Below, in pieces: positions 9,203 through 17,942 of a stretch of 64,000 nucleotides of DNA (its first letter is position 1; each line of letters opens with the position of its first letter). The notes beneath the pieces are model-generated. The model worked only from the letters and a program-made list of their open reading frames with translations. It did not search any database and was not told the origin of the DNA. The stretch comes from Methanococcus maripaludis C5 (lineage in GTDB: Archaea; AGJL01; Methanococci; Methanococcales; Methanococcaceae): contig NC_009135.1 in assembly GCF_000016125.1 (NCBI RefSeq), positions 806,001 through 870,000 on the forward strand. The letters are read 5' to 3'. The position numbers and the translations under genes were made by a program.

Positions 9203-9263
9203 TATTTTTTATAGTTTTCATGAAGAAAACTAATGATTATTAACATTATGAAGAAAACTAATT
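9203..9263 (-). promoter_or_regulatory. Promoter and candidate operator of the corrinoid operon
   Basis: Read leftward, a TATA-like stretch (TATAAAAAAT) covers about 9204-9213, some 60 bases before the corrinoid gene start. Overlapping its upstream side is an inverted repeat at 9213-9233 with 8-bp arms TAGTTTTC and GAAAACTA around a 5-bp centre. The 15-mer ATGAAGAAAACTAAT occurs at 9221-9235 and again at 9249-9263. A repeat overlapping the TFB/TBP contact site is a classic place for an archaeal repressor or activator. No regulator gene is seen nearby. Confidence 0.5.
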
Positions 9264-9586
9264 GTTAATTAGTATTGTGATTTAAAAATACGACAATTAT
9301 AAAAAGTATAGTTACCCCTGACGGGGCCATAATCAGGTTATTAATTTTATATTTGATTATCTTTTGGTCTTATTGTTACAGGATCACTTGGGGTTTTTTA
9401 GAAAAATGATTCCAAAATGAAGCATTATCGATATTATCTAATGAATATGCTTTTTTAGAGTCATTTTTTATATTTTTTAAAAATTTAATTTCAAAAGAAT
9501 ATATTAAAAATTACGAAATTAATAAGTTATATGAGTACAATTTATCTTAATTTTCAGAGTTCTCAAAAATTTATGAGTGATTTCCT
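9264..9586. other. Intergenic region with a GC-rich inverted-repeat patch
   Basis: No gene is seen. A rightward TATA-like stretch (TTATAAAAAG) lies at 9297-9306. Just after it is an unusually GC-rich patch with nested pairing options: CCCC 9315-9318 with GGGG 9323-9326, or CCTGA 9317-9321 with TCAGG 9333-9337, and a distant GGGG at 9390-9393 followed by six T. A second TATA-like stretch near 9527-9536 could serve the downstream MFS gene. Confidence 0.4.
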
Positions 9587-10815
9587 ATGTTTAATAACTA
9601 CTTCGGTAAATTGGACGAAAATCAAAAAAATGCAATTTTTCTCATAATTCTTTTTGGGATAATTAGTCTTTTAGGGGATGTAATCTATGAAGGTGCTAGA
9701 AGTGTAAATGGTCCATACTTGGAAACACTCTGTGCGAGCGCTCTGATTGTCGGACTTGTTGTAGGTTTTGGTGAATTTTTGGGATATGCTATTCGGTTAT
9801 TATCCGGTTATTTTTCAGATAAAACAAAAGCACACTGGTTTTTTACAATTTTTGGATATGGCCTACTTATTTCTGTACTGCTTCTCGCACTTTCAAATTA
9901 CTGGCAGTTTGCTGCGATATTTATTGTACTTGAAAGGATGGGTAAAGAATTAAGAAGTCCTGCAAGGGATACAATTTTATCATATGCAACAAAACAGGTT
10001 GGAACAGGGCTTGGGTTCGGAATTGCAGAGTTTTTGGATCAGATCGGTGCAGTGATTGGCCCTCTTGTATTTACTTTCGTTTTTATTGGTGCAGGATCCA
10101 TAAAAACGGTAGCTGACTATCAGCAGGGGTATTCTTATTTTTGGATGCCTTTTGTAATGCTAATGTTAGTACTATTCTTTGCTTACTTTAAAGTAAGGTA
10201 TCCTGAAGAGTTTGAAAGTTTAAACTCAAAAAAAGAAGAGTCTGAAAAAATCCCGAAAGTATTCTGGACGTATTCATTATATACATTTATTACAACGATT
10301 GGTTTTGTGAGTTTTGCATTTATTGGATTTCATTTGAAAGTACGGGTATTCTTTTAGATGAAGAGATTCCCTTTTTTTATGCAGTTGCGATGATGGCTGA
10401 TGCGATATTTGGACTCATTATCGGTAAAATATATGATTCTTTCAAATTAAAAGGAGATAACGAAAAAGCAGGGCTCTTAATTTTAGGGATAGTTCCCATA
10501 CTAACTGCAGTGCTTATTCCACTGGTATTTTCCCATGATTTCTTGTTGATATTGGGTGGAATGCTCCTTTGGGGAATTGTTATGAGTTCACATGAAACCG
10601 TAATGAAAGCATCCATTGCAGACATTATTTCAATAAACAAAAGAGGAACTGCATACGGTATTTTTAGCGTAATTTATGGCTTAGCCCTATTTATCGGCGC
10701 CATATTTACAGGATATTTGTACGAGATTTCCATTTTCTTGATGGTTTCACTATTGATTTCCATTGAACTTTTAGCAATAGCTTTGTTTTTTATGCTTAAA
10801 AAACAGATTATGTAA
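9587..10815 (+). pseudogene. MFS transporter interrupted by a frameshift
   Basis: Two adjacent reading frames form one transporter. The first encodes 256 residues (from ATG 9587) with six or seven hydrophobic segments and ends FIGFHLKVRVFF at a TAG. The second frame continues as FESTGILLDEEIPFFYAVAMMADAIFG and runs to 10815 with the remaining membrane helices. Inserting one T in the CATTTG at about 10331-10336 restores a continuous frame of about 409 residues. No other lesion was seen. The N-terminal half has GDVIYEGAR and a DKTKAHWF motif-A-like loop, as in MFS carriers. It may be a recent pseudogene, a phase-variable site or a sequencing error. Its place just upstream of the corrinoid operon (divergent) suggests a second carrier for that system. 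Confidence 0.75.
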
Positions 10816-11367
10816 TTTTAAGCTCATTTTTGGACTATTTTTTAAATTAAAACAGTAATTGATGCTTTTAAATTTTTCAAAAAACTAATCATTTGTGTTT
10901 CTTGTTCCAGAACCTTTTCATGATTAATCTACATAAATAACCAGAAATTAAAAAAGATTGTGTACTTGATTATCCAAAAATGGAGTAAAAATAGTTTGAT
11001 TTCAGCCATAACTTGTTAATTCAGGTCTTTTAAAAAAATAGTAATTTTTAAATCAAAACTACGGTAAATACTGCCAATATTATAGAAAATGTGGTCTTCC
11101 GATGCCAAATACATAAATTCCCATATTCGATCCAAATTTTAAAATGTAGCTTAAATTGTCTAACAGTACTCGCAGCAAATATTACCCTATTTACGTACCC
11201 GATTAGTTTTTCTGTTGGACATACCATTCAAACTAATCATTTAAAGCGTTTTTTAATTACCTACATAAAAAGAATATATACCTCGCTAAATAAACAAAAT
11301 GAAGAAGGTTAGTTAATAGCCAATTAACTAAATTCCCATAATCCATGATAATAAGGGGTTGAATACT
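10816..11367. other. Intergenic region upstream of the chemoreceptor
   Basis: No convincing gene is seen in these 550 bases. A TATA-like stretch (GAATATATACC) at 11272-11282 probably drives the chemoreceptor gene. A perfect inverted repeat with 9-bp arms TTAGTTAAT and ATTAACTAA around AGCCA lies at 11309-11331, between the TATA box and the start codon, so it would be in or near the mRNA leader. The 13-mer AAACTAATCATTT appears at 10882-10894 and at 11230-11242. Confidence 0.5.
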
Positions 11368-13566
11368 ATGAAACTATTGAATACCAAGAAATTGAGTACT
11401 AAAATGCTTATTTTCTCCATTATAAGCGTTTTGATACCGATACTTGTATTTGGTTTCGTTGCAAACGATACCATCGCAGGTATTTTGGATGATAATGCCC
11501 AAAAAAGTATTAATACAGATATAAAAATTGCAGAACAGATGATTGATGCTAGATTTAGTGAATTCAATTCAATTTGTGAATATGCATCAAACAAAGCTGA
11601 TGTTATAACGGCAGTGTCTGATAAAAATTCTGAAAAATTAAGCATTGGTGCTGAAACATTTAGGGAAGCAATTAATGCAGATTGTGTCGCTGTTTTAGAT
11701 TCGAATGGAAATACAATTGCATCTACTGCTGGATCCAATATTCAGATTGGAAGTATAGCACAAAAAATGATAAGTTCAAATACAAAGAATTCTTTTGAAT
11801 CAATTCCTGCAAGTGCGGCATACAAAATAAACAGTGGTTACAAGGTTGAAAATGTAGAAAATGCACTTGGAATGGTTGTTACTTATCCCGTCTATGAATA
11901 TGGTAGAATTGTTGGTTCAATTGTAATAATCGACATATTAAATAACAACAATGGAATGGTGGATGAATTAAAAGCAAATACTGGAGATGAAGCCACCCTT
12001 TCGCTTGGAAAACAGAGAATTACCACAAGTTTAATTACTGATGGAAAAAGACCGGTTGGAACCTCAATTTCAGATGAAGTTTGGAATTACGTGAGAAATC
12101 AAAATGCAGTATACAAAGGAACTGCAGTTGTATTGGGAACTCCGTATATTACTGCTTACGCACCATTACCTGATGCAAACGGTGATGTAATTGGAATGGT
12201 ATTTGTTGGAGCTCCACAAACTGATGCAATTGCTGCTAAAACTGATGCAAGAAACAAAATCATAATGCTTGCATTATTTGGTGTTTTGGTTGCATTTTTA
12301 ATCTCGACTTATTCAAACAGGAGAATAACAAAATCAATTGAAGAACTCAAAAAAGGAACTGATGAGTTTGGAAACGGAAACTACGAATATCAAACCAAAA
12401 TCAAAACTGGTGACGAATTAGAAGAACTTTCAGATTCATTCAATGGAATGGCTGAAAATGTTAAAAATTTAATGAAAACTATGGATATGGATAAAGTTGA
12501 ACTTGCAAATCTCCTTAATAACGTAACCACCGTAATGAACAATGTTGCAAAAGGGGACTTTACAGCAAGGGCTGACGAAAATACTGAAAATAACACACTT
12601 CAAAAAGCAATCAACACTGCAGTTGCAAATGTTGCACAGCTGATTAAAGACTTAAGAGAAGAAGTTGACTTATTAACAATTCAGGTTCAAAAAGTTGAAG
12701 ATGAACTTAAAGGTGCAGAAGAAACTGCAACGCAAGTTACAGAAGCTGCAAATCAGGTTGCAGAAGCATCAAGCGACCAGTCTGCAAAATTACAGGAAGC
12801 TTCAGACGAACTTGAAAATATTTACGGAGCAGCTAAAGGTGCCCATGATGCAGCAGTAGAAACTGTTAAATCTGCGGAAGAAATCAGCGAAAACTCTGAA
12901 AATGGAGTTAAAAAAGTTGAAAATGCAATTACAAGAATGCAGTCAATAACAAACGTAATTGATGAACTGGGAAAGGCAATAAATATGCTTGGTGACGATG
13001 GTAAAAAAATTAACGATGTTACTGGGTTAATTAAAGATATTGCAGAACAGACGGGATTACTAGCATTAAATGCTTCGATTGAAGCTGCACGTGCGGGAGA
13101 TGCTGGAAAAGGATTTGCAGTTGTTGCAAGCGAAATTAAAGCACTCGCAGAAGAAATTAAAAAATCCGTTGAAGATATCAACCATACAATTGATGGCGTA
13201 AATAAAAGAATTGAAGATACGATGGAACTTGGATTAAAAGGAAAAGATGAAGTCGATAAAGGAGTAATTGCAATCGATGAAGTAAATGATGCACTCTTAA
13301 GAATTAAAGAAAGCGTTAATACTGCAACAATCCAGATAAATGGAATTAAAGTTGGTGCGCAGGGTGCTACTGACGATACAGAAAATGCTTTGAAGCATGC
13401 GCAGGATATTGCTGCACTTTCAGAAGAGTTTACTGCAACTGCAGAAGAAGTTACGGCTTCAACTGAAGAATTGAATTCAATTATCGAAGAAATTAGGGGC
13501 ATTGCAGAAGAAGTAACAAACATTGCTGAAAGAGTGACTAAAAAATCAAGTCAGTTTAAAATTTAA
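11368..13566 (+). CDS. Methyl-accepting chemotaxis protein with Cache sensor
   Basis: This is a 732-residue transmembrane chemoreceptor. A TM segment near residues 13-33 is followed by an extracellular Cache-type sensor region of about 260 residues, a second TM near 294-312, a HAMP domain (SNRRITKSIEELKKG onward), a further HAMP-like stretch around LNNVTTVMNNVAKGDF, and a long coiled-coil signalling domain. The conserved hairpin tip reads EQTGLLALNASIEAARAG. Gln/Glu-rich methylation helices flank it. ATG 11368 is preferred to the in-frame TTG at 11359 because AAGGGGT lies eight bases upstream. The gene follows the corrinoid cluster and may sense a related compound, which is inference. The signalling partners CheA/CheW are not in the window. 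Confidence 0.92.
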   Translation: MKLLNTKKLSTKMLIFSIISVLIPILVFGFVANDTIAGILDDNAQKSINTDIKIAEQMIDARFSEFNSICEYASNKADVITAVSDKNSEKLSIGAETFREAINADCVAVLDSNGNTIASTAGSNIQIGSIAQKMISSNTKNSFESIPASAAYKINSGYKVENVENALGMVVTYPVYEYGRIVGSIVIIDILNNNNGMVDELKANTGDEATLSLGKQRITTSLITDGKRPVGTSISDEVWNYVRNQNAVYKGTAVVLGTPYITAYAPLPDANGDVIGMVFVGAPQTDAIAAKTDARNKIIMLALFGVLVAFLISTYSNRRITKSIEELKKGTDEFGNGNYEYQTKIKTGDELEELSDSFNGMAENVKNLMKTMDMDKVELANLLNNVTTVMNNVAKGDFTARADENTENNTLQKAINTAVANVAQLIKDLREEVDLLTIQVQKVEDELKGAEETATQVTEAANQVAEASSDQSAKLQEASDELENIYGAAKGAHDAAVETVKSAEEISENSENGVKKVENAITRMQSITNVIDELGKAINMLGDDGKKINDVTGLIKDIAEQTGLLALNASIEAARAGDAGKGFAVVASEIKALAEEIKKSVEDINHTIDGVNKRIEDTMELGLKGKDEVDKGVIAIDEVNDALLRIKESVNTATIQINGIKVGAQGATDDTENALKHAQDIAALSEEFTATAEEVTASTEELNSIIEEIRGIAEEVTNIAERVTKKSSQFKI

Positions 13567-13596
13567 TTTCTTTCCATTTATTTTTCGAGGGGTATA

Positions 13597-14085
13597 ATGG
13601 AGTGCGATCTTGACTTTGAATCTTCTTTGTATAATTCACTATGTTCAAAAACCATTTCAACATCGTCTGAAATTTTGAGGTATTTTACAACATATTGTGA
13701 AGGTAAAAAGAAAGGATTTGATAAATTAAATCCGCGAGACTATATGAAACTTTTACTGTCTACAATCGTAGTATTGAATGTATTACGGGATGAAATCAGG
13801 GAACTAACTCTGAATTTAGAACAGAAACTGGCCCTTGATGTGTTTAAAAAATATGCCTACAAAGAACTTATTGGAGATTATGAAAAAAACTATCTGAAAT
13901 TCTCATTGTGGCGAAAAAACGACATTTTAAGATATTCCATAGATAAGTACGATATTTTTTTGGAAGAAAGGAATTTAAAATGGAAAAAAATATACGCAAT
14001 TCCCATTCCAAATTACACCCATATGAACACCATTGGAGCTGTTATATTGCGTGTGGCTAATAAATTGGGAGTGTTTGAATTCTAA
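13597..14085 (+). CDS. Hypothetical protein downstream of the chemoreceptor
   Basis: This 162-residue protein belongs to no family I recognise. It has a strong ribosome binding site (GAGGGGT) seven bases before its ATG and starts 30 bases after the chemoreceptor stop, so the two are probably co-transcribed. The sequence is soluble and mixed alpha/beta in appearance, rich in Leu, Lys and Tyr, with cysteines at residues 4, 16 and 34 and no membrane segment. A short T-rich stretch follows the stop. An accessory role in chemoreceptor signalling is possible only by position. Confidence 0.65.
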   Translation: MECDLDFESSLYNSLCSKTISTSSEILRYFTTYCEGKKKGFDKLNPRDYMKLLLSTIVVLNVLRDEIRELTLNLEQKLALDVFKKYAYKELIGDYEKNYLKFSLWRKNDILRYSIDKYDIFLEERNLKWKKIYAIPIPNYTHMNTIGAVILRVANKLGVFEF

Positions 14086-14242
14086 ATTTTTATTATTTTT
14101 TAAAATATTATTTAATTAAAAAAACTATTCTTGAATGCAATTTTTTAAAACATTTCTATTTATCCAATTATTCAAATAGTATCATTATATATCTAAAAGC
14201 ACCCAATTATGAAACAGTTTGAATAGAAACATGGTGAAATTT

Positions 14243-15172
14243 ATGAAAGATGTTACAATAGGGCTATTTGGTGACTTTGCAGATGCGGGGAAAAACATCG
14301 CAAAAAAAGGAACTTCAACAGATATTACACTTTACAATCACAAGAATGGTGACGATTCCGCAGTATTTGTCGAACCTACGAGATACCCTGAAAGAATCCA
14401 ACCATTAATCTACACCATAAATATGATGGATTATGCACTTGTTTTTATCGATGAAATAAAACCTGAAATCGGAGAAACACTATTAACCCTCGATTTATTT
14501 GGTGTCGAAAAAGGATTCATCGTAGTTGGGGAATACGTAGATGTTGAACAGTTAAAAGGAATTATTTCAAACACGTCAATGAAAAATTTCGAAATTTTGG
14601 AAAAAGACTACATCCAAATTCGAGAAAAAATGATTTCAATTCCAGAAGTTGAAAAAAGTAGCGAATTTATAAAAATACCAATAGACCACTTCTTTTCAGT
14701 AAAAAGTGTTGGAACAGTAATCCTTGGAAAAGTGGACAAAGGAAACGTTTCTGTACACGACAATTTAAGAATATACCCTACAAACAATAAAGCTATGGTA
14801 AAAAGTGTTCAAGTACACGATAGGGATGTAAAAGAAGCTAAAACCAATTCAAGAGTTGGTCTTTCATTGAAAGGAATCAGTGTTGAAGACTTAGATAGGG
14901 GAATGATTCTTTCAAACGGGGAATTAGAAGTTTCTGACGTCATTGAACTCGAAATGAAATGGAATCCATACATGAATAAAGAAGTTGCAGTTGGTGAAGG
15001 GTACCAGATTATTGTTGGACTTCAAACTGTAAGCTGTAAAATTGAAGAGAAAAACGGAAATAAATTAAAATTAAAGTTGTTAAAACCTGTTGCATTTGAA
15101 AAAGGCGATACATTTGTAATGCTGGATGGAAGTGCAAAAGTTAGAATCATTGGAATTTCAAAATACGAATAA
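14243..15172 (+). CDS. SelB-like translation-factor paralogue without GTPase motifs (aSelBL type)
   Basis: This 309-residue protein looks like the first half of an EF-Tu/SelB factor whose G domain has lost its nucleotide motifs. The P-loop position reads GDFADAGKNIA, without the normal GK(S/T). No DxxG is seen where VFIDEIKPEIGET aligns with the usual switch II-proximal strand, and NKxD is replaced by VGEYVD. The C-terminal part (from about residue 145) has the beta-barrel domain II pattern, including FFSVKSVGTVILGKV and a LKGIS.EDLDRGM segment. This matches the archaeal SelB-like family reported to lack canonical GTPase residues. ATG 14243 follows GGTGA by five bases, while upstream codons do not. 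Its function is not established. Confidence 0.75.
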   Translation: MKDVTIGLFGDFADAGKNIAKKGTSTDITLYNHKNGDDSAVFVEPTRYPERIQPLIYTINMMDYALVFIDEIKPEIGETLLTLDLFGVEKGFIVVGEYVDVEQLKGIISNTSMKNFEILEKDYIQIREKMISIPEVEKSSEFIKIPIDHFFSVKSVGTVILGKVDKGNVSVHDNLRIYPTNNKAMVKSVQVHDRDVKEAKTNSRVGLSLKGISVEDLDRGMILSNGELEVSDVIELEMKWNPYMNKEVAVGEGYQIIVGLQTVSCKIEEKNGNKLKLKLLKPVAFEKGDTFVMLDGSAKVRIIGISKYE

Positions 15173-15192
15173 AATAAAAAAATAATTGAAAA

Positions 15193-15221
15193 TATTTCTT
15201 TTTTTAAAAAATTTAAAAAAA
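15193..15221. terminator. Bidirectional T/A tracts between convergent genes
   Basis: Between the convergent aSelBL and nadX genes there is a plus-strand T-run ending near 15205. Directly after it comes an A-rich stretch that is a T-tract for leftward transcripts. Both suit U-tract termination in archaea, for one gene on each side. Confidence 0.45.
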
Positions 15222-15227
15222 ATTAAT

Positions 15228-16031
15228 TTAAGTTCCGATTCTTATAGGTTCAGAAAGATCCTTTATTAATCGAATAACAGAATATGCTGCAAGTGCAGAC
15301 GTTTTTGGATTGTCTCTGCAAGGATTATTTTCCACACATGTTTTTATGGTTCCAATTGAACCTTTAACGAATATTTCATGCCTATTCACAACTGCACAAG
15401 GATCTGCAATGATTTTTACTTTTGCAGGATACCGTGATGCGAGAGATAAAACGACTGAGACATTGATATTTTGTGGAAATTTCGAAATTGCTTCGAAAAC
15501 AGTTCCTTCAAAAACTGTTTTTGGCTCTTTTATTTCATCAGTATTCAATCCCTGTTCTTCTAAAGCATTTTTTAAACCGTGGACAGGTTTTGTCGTTGTT
15601 AACGTAACGTCTGAAATTTTACCGAGCGATCCAGATTTTACAGCATCAATACCTGCAACTGCACCAGAAGGTATGTATATTTTCCTTTCAAGTTTTTCTG
15701 CAAGTTTATAAAGCTTTAAAAATAGATCTTTATCTGCAAATGCACCTACACTCATTATTATGACATCTTTGCCATTGTTAAGTGATTTTATAACTGTATC
15801 TTCAACTGCAGTTACTGAAGCACATTCTACAATTAAATCTAAATCTTTTGAAACCAGTTCATCGAGAGATCTGCAAAAATCAGCTCCTGTTTCCATCGCG
15901 AGTTTTTCTGCTTTTTCCAAGTTTCCATCGTAAAAAGCCAGAACTTCTGCCTTGTTAAGTCTATCTGACATTAAAGCTTTAGTGATTAGTGAAGCAATTG
16001 CTCCACAACCTACCACACCTACTTTCAACAT
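15228..16031 (-). CDS. nadX: L-aspartate dehydrogenase
   Basis: This 267-residue enzyme oxidises L-aspartate to iminoaspartate, the first step of NAD biosynthesis in organisms lacking NadB oxidase. The N-terminus is a Rossmann NAD(P) fold, [14 protein letters not shown]. It is followed by IVECAS and the conserved IMSVGAFAD and [11 protein letters not shown] segments typical of the family, then a catalytic domain with [12 protein letters not shown]. Length is usual (about 265). The ATG at 16031 is close to the family start. It stands before a PRC-barrel protein gene, which lies upstream in the same direction, with 24 bases between them. Confidence 0.9.
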   Translation of the reverse strand: MLKVGVVGCGAIASLITKALMSDRLNKAEVLAFYDGNLEKAEKLAMETGADFCRSLDELVSKDLDLIVECASVTAVEDTVIKSLNNGKDVIIMSVGAFADKDLFLKLYKLAEKLERKIYIPSGAVAGIDAVKSGSLGKISDVTLTTTKPVHGLKNALEEQGLNTDEIKEPKTVFEGTVFEAISKFPQNINVSVVLSLASRYPAKVKIIADPCAVVNRHEIFVKGSIGTIKTCVENNPCRDNPKTSALAAYSVIRLIKDLSEPIRIGT

Positions 16032-16055
16032 TATAATCTCGACTTGGTTAATTAA

Positions 16056-16310
16056 TTAAAATCTGCCTGTAATTGGGGGCTTTATCAAAATAATATTTCC
16101 TATAGCTGAAATTAAATTAAATGGCAATACTACTTTTTTCGTAGGATCATCGATATTTTCGCTTAAACATCCGCTTGAAACATCTGTAATAACAATACCG
16201 CTTATTGCAGCCTTATCAGTATCAACCATGGCGTCGTAAACTTTACCAACATATATAGCATCTGTAGTGTATATTTTTTTGTTCAACAAGTCACTAATTT
16301 TAATTGCCAT
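16056..16310 (-). CDS. PRC-barrel domain protein
   Basis: This is an 84-residue single-domain protein. The stretch [20 protein letters not shown], then [16 protein letters not shown], is the PRC-barrel beta pattern found alone in many archaea. The ATG at 16310 is taken as start because a very strong GGGAGGAGT site precedes it; an upstream in-frame start would bury that site. The specific role is unknown; stand-alone archaeal PRC barrels have been linked to cell division and RNA metabolism. It is upstream of nadX in the same direction. Confidence 0.8.
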   Translation of the reverse strand: MAIKISDLLNKKIYTTDAIYVGKVYDAMVDTDKAAISGIVITDVSSGCLSENIDDPTKKVVLPFNLISAIGNIILIKPPITGRF

Positions 16311-16433
16311 ATTACTCCTCCCGTTAAATTCTTTCAATAATATGAAAAAGGTAATATAAAATCTTTGTTAATCGTTAATATTTTTAATATACTTCATTTA
16401 TATGTTTTATTAATTATTTTTTGAGGTGCGACC

Positions 16434-16604
16434 ATGTTACTCGAATATATCAAATTTTATTTCGAAAAAGATGGAGATATTTGGGAAAAAATAGTTCAAA
16501 ATAGAAATTCTGTTGAAACATTGGAAATTATTCGCGATGCAGTTATGATTGACGGGTACAAACTCATTAAATGGGAAGAATGGGTTTCTGAAGAACATTA
16601 TTAA
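16434..16604 (+). CDS. Small hypothetical protein, 56 residues
   Basis: This short frame begins MLLEYIKFYFEKDGDI and ends with WEEWVSEEHY. It has a good GAGGTG site 4 bases before its ATG and TATA-like sequence (about 16384-16402) at a sensible distance upstream. The composition is acidic and aromatic, like a real soluble protein, with three Trp residues. It is convergent with the Dam-type gene, with 19 bases between stops. I do not recognise a family. Confidence 0.6.
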   Translation: MLLEYIKFYFEKDGDIWEKIVQNRNSVETLEIIRDAVMIDGYKLIKWEEWVSEEHY

Positions 16605-16623
16605 ATTCATACATAAATTACAA

Positions 16624-17544
16624 TTATTTTGGATAATTTTTGATTACTAATTCAGTTATTTTTCGCCTTCCGTTAACCCGTGAATTTATTATTCTTCCAG
16701 CAGAAACTTTATCGATTTTAAATCCTGCATAATGTTCTTCAAAAAAGCGGTCTTTTGGATCCGTGTTTGTTGGATCGGAATTGCTGAGCATTAAATACGC
16801 GCCCATTTCATCCAAATATTTGAACCAGTTGCTGAGTTCGATCTGATCATTTTCAAGAAAGTCTTCTTTGGAATATGATGTAAAACTAACACTTTCTGGA
16901 AGTGGCCTGTAAGGTGGGTCAATATATAAAAAAGTGTTTTCATCAATGTCAACATACTTTTCGACATTCCTGTAATCTTCACACATTATTATTACATTTT
17001 TTAAAGCTTTGTTTACTGCCCTCAATTTTGGTTCATCAAATATTCTTGGGCGAATATATCTCCCAAATGGAACATTAAACATTCCTTTCTTATTTAGCCT
17101 ATAAAGTCCATTAAAACAAGTTTTATTTAAAAAAATAAATTTTGCAACGTTTCCGACCAGGTCTGCAGGCTCATTTTTATCAATTTTTAATTTTTCGATG
17201 TTATATTCTTTCCTTATTCGATAATATTCTACTTTTTGAGATTCAAAATTCATTTTGTTAAAATTTTCTTCAATGGGTTTTAAAATAGAAATCAATTCTT
17301 CGATATTATTTTGAACTACTTTGTAGGAAAGCATTAATTCGTGGTTTATATCATTCAGAACTACTTTTTTGAATTTATATCTACTTTGGAGGCCGAAAAA
17401 AACTGCACCTCCGCCCAAAAATGGCTCCACGTATTTTTTAATTTTTCCAGTTCGTAATTCTTCGGGATAATGATCTTCAAACTGGTTTAAAAGCCGTCTT
17501 TTACCACCGGCCCATTTTAAAAAAGGTTTTGCTTCGTTACTCAT
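16624..17544 (-). CDS. D12-class DNA adenine N6-methyltransferase (Dam/DpnM-like)
   Basis: This protein of about 306 residues transfers a methyl group from S-adenosylmethionine to adenine in DNA. The SAM motif is FLKWAGGKRRLL at the N-terminus, then YVEPFLGGGAVFFGL and VLNDIN; the catalytic DPPY motif is in FLYIDPPYRP. FNVPFGRY is the usual D12-class element. The ATG at 17544 is preferred over the in-frame GTG at 17562 because it leaves the motif at the family's typical distance from the start. No restriction endonuclease gene is recognisable on either side, so it may be an orphan methylase. Recognition of GATC is only a guess from family membership. Confidence 0.88.
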   Translation of the reverse strand: MSNEAKPFLKWAGGKRRLLNQFEDHYPEELRTGKIKKYVEPFLGGGAVFFGLQSRYKFKKVVLNDINHELMLSYKVVQNNIEELISILKPIEENFNKMNFESQKVEYYRIRKEYNIEKLKIDKNEPADLVGNVAKFIFLNKTCFNGLYRLNKKGMFNVPFGRYIRPRIFDEPKLRAVNKALKNVIIMCEDYRNVEKYVDIDENTFLYIDPPYRPLPESVSFTSYSKEDFLENDQIELSNWFKYLDEMGAYLMLSNSDPTNTDPKDRFFEEHYAGFKIDKVSAGRIINSRVNGRRKITELVIKNYPK

Positions 17545-17624
17545 AAAATCATCAGCAGGCACTCATAAAAAATATAAATTTGGAAATATTTATTAGCAAT
17601 GGATCATTATATCGGATCATTTCG

Positions 17625-17942
17625 TTAAATATGATCAGTTAGATCTACATTTGATATATTAATCCCATTATTAAAGTATTCGTAATTTAGTATAAGTACC
17701 ATGTGATCAATTAATCCTTTTTTTTCTGCAGTTAATATTTTTTTTAGATCGCTTCGTATTCTTTCATTTTCGACGTCTTGAAGTAATTTTTCAGCCATAT
17801 TGATAAAATCAATGCCAGATAAAGTCTTTTTTAAAGTCTCTGGAATAATTTCCGATATGTAATTATAATTTTTACTTTCAAGATACTCCATATTTCTAAG
17901 TATTATCTCATTTTCCCCAATACTTCCAGTATATCTTATCAT
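17625..17942 (-). CDS. Hypothetical protein upstream of the DNA methyltransferase
   Basis: This 105-residue soluble, acidic, helix-rich protein begins MIRYTGSIGENEIILRN. A G-rich site (GGGGGGAC) precedes the ATG by a few bases. The gene is in the same orientation as the Dam-type methyltransferase, 80 bases upstream. I recognise no family. It is too small and lacks motifs for a typical restriction enzyme, although a helper role cannot be excluded. Confidence 0.6.
   Translation of the reverse strand: MIRYTGSIGENEIILRNMEYLESKNYNYISEIIPETLKKTLSGIDFINMAEKLLQDVENERIRSDLKKILTAEKKGLIDHMVLILNYEYFNNGINISNVDLTDHI

Noticed and set aside
11091-11312. 73-residue plus-strand frame in the gap before the chemoreceptor
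   Set aside because: No ribosome binding site, irregular composition, and it covers the likely chemoreceptor TATA box.
12822-13523. Long minus-strand open frame (233 residues) opposite the chemoreceptor
   Set aside because: It is Ser/Ala-rich antisense of the repetitive Glu/Ala coiled-coil region, has no binding site or promoter, and the plus strand is clearly coding.
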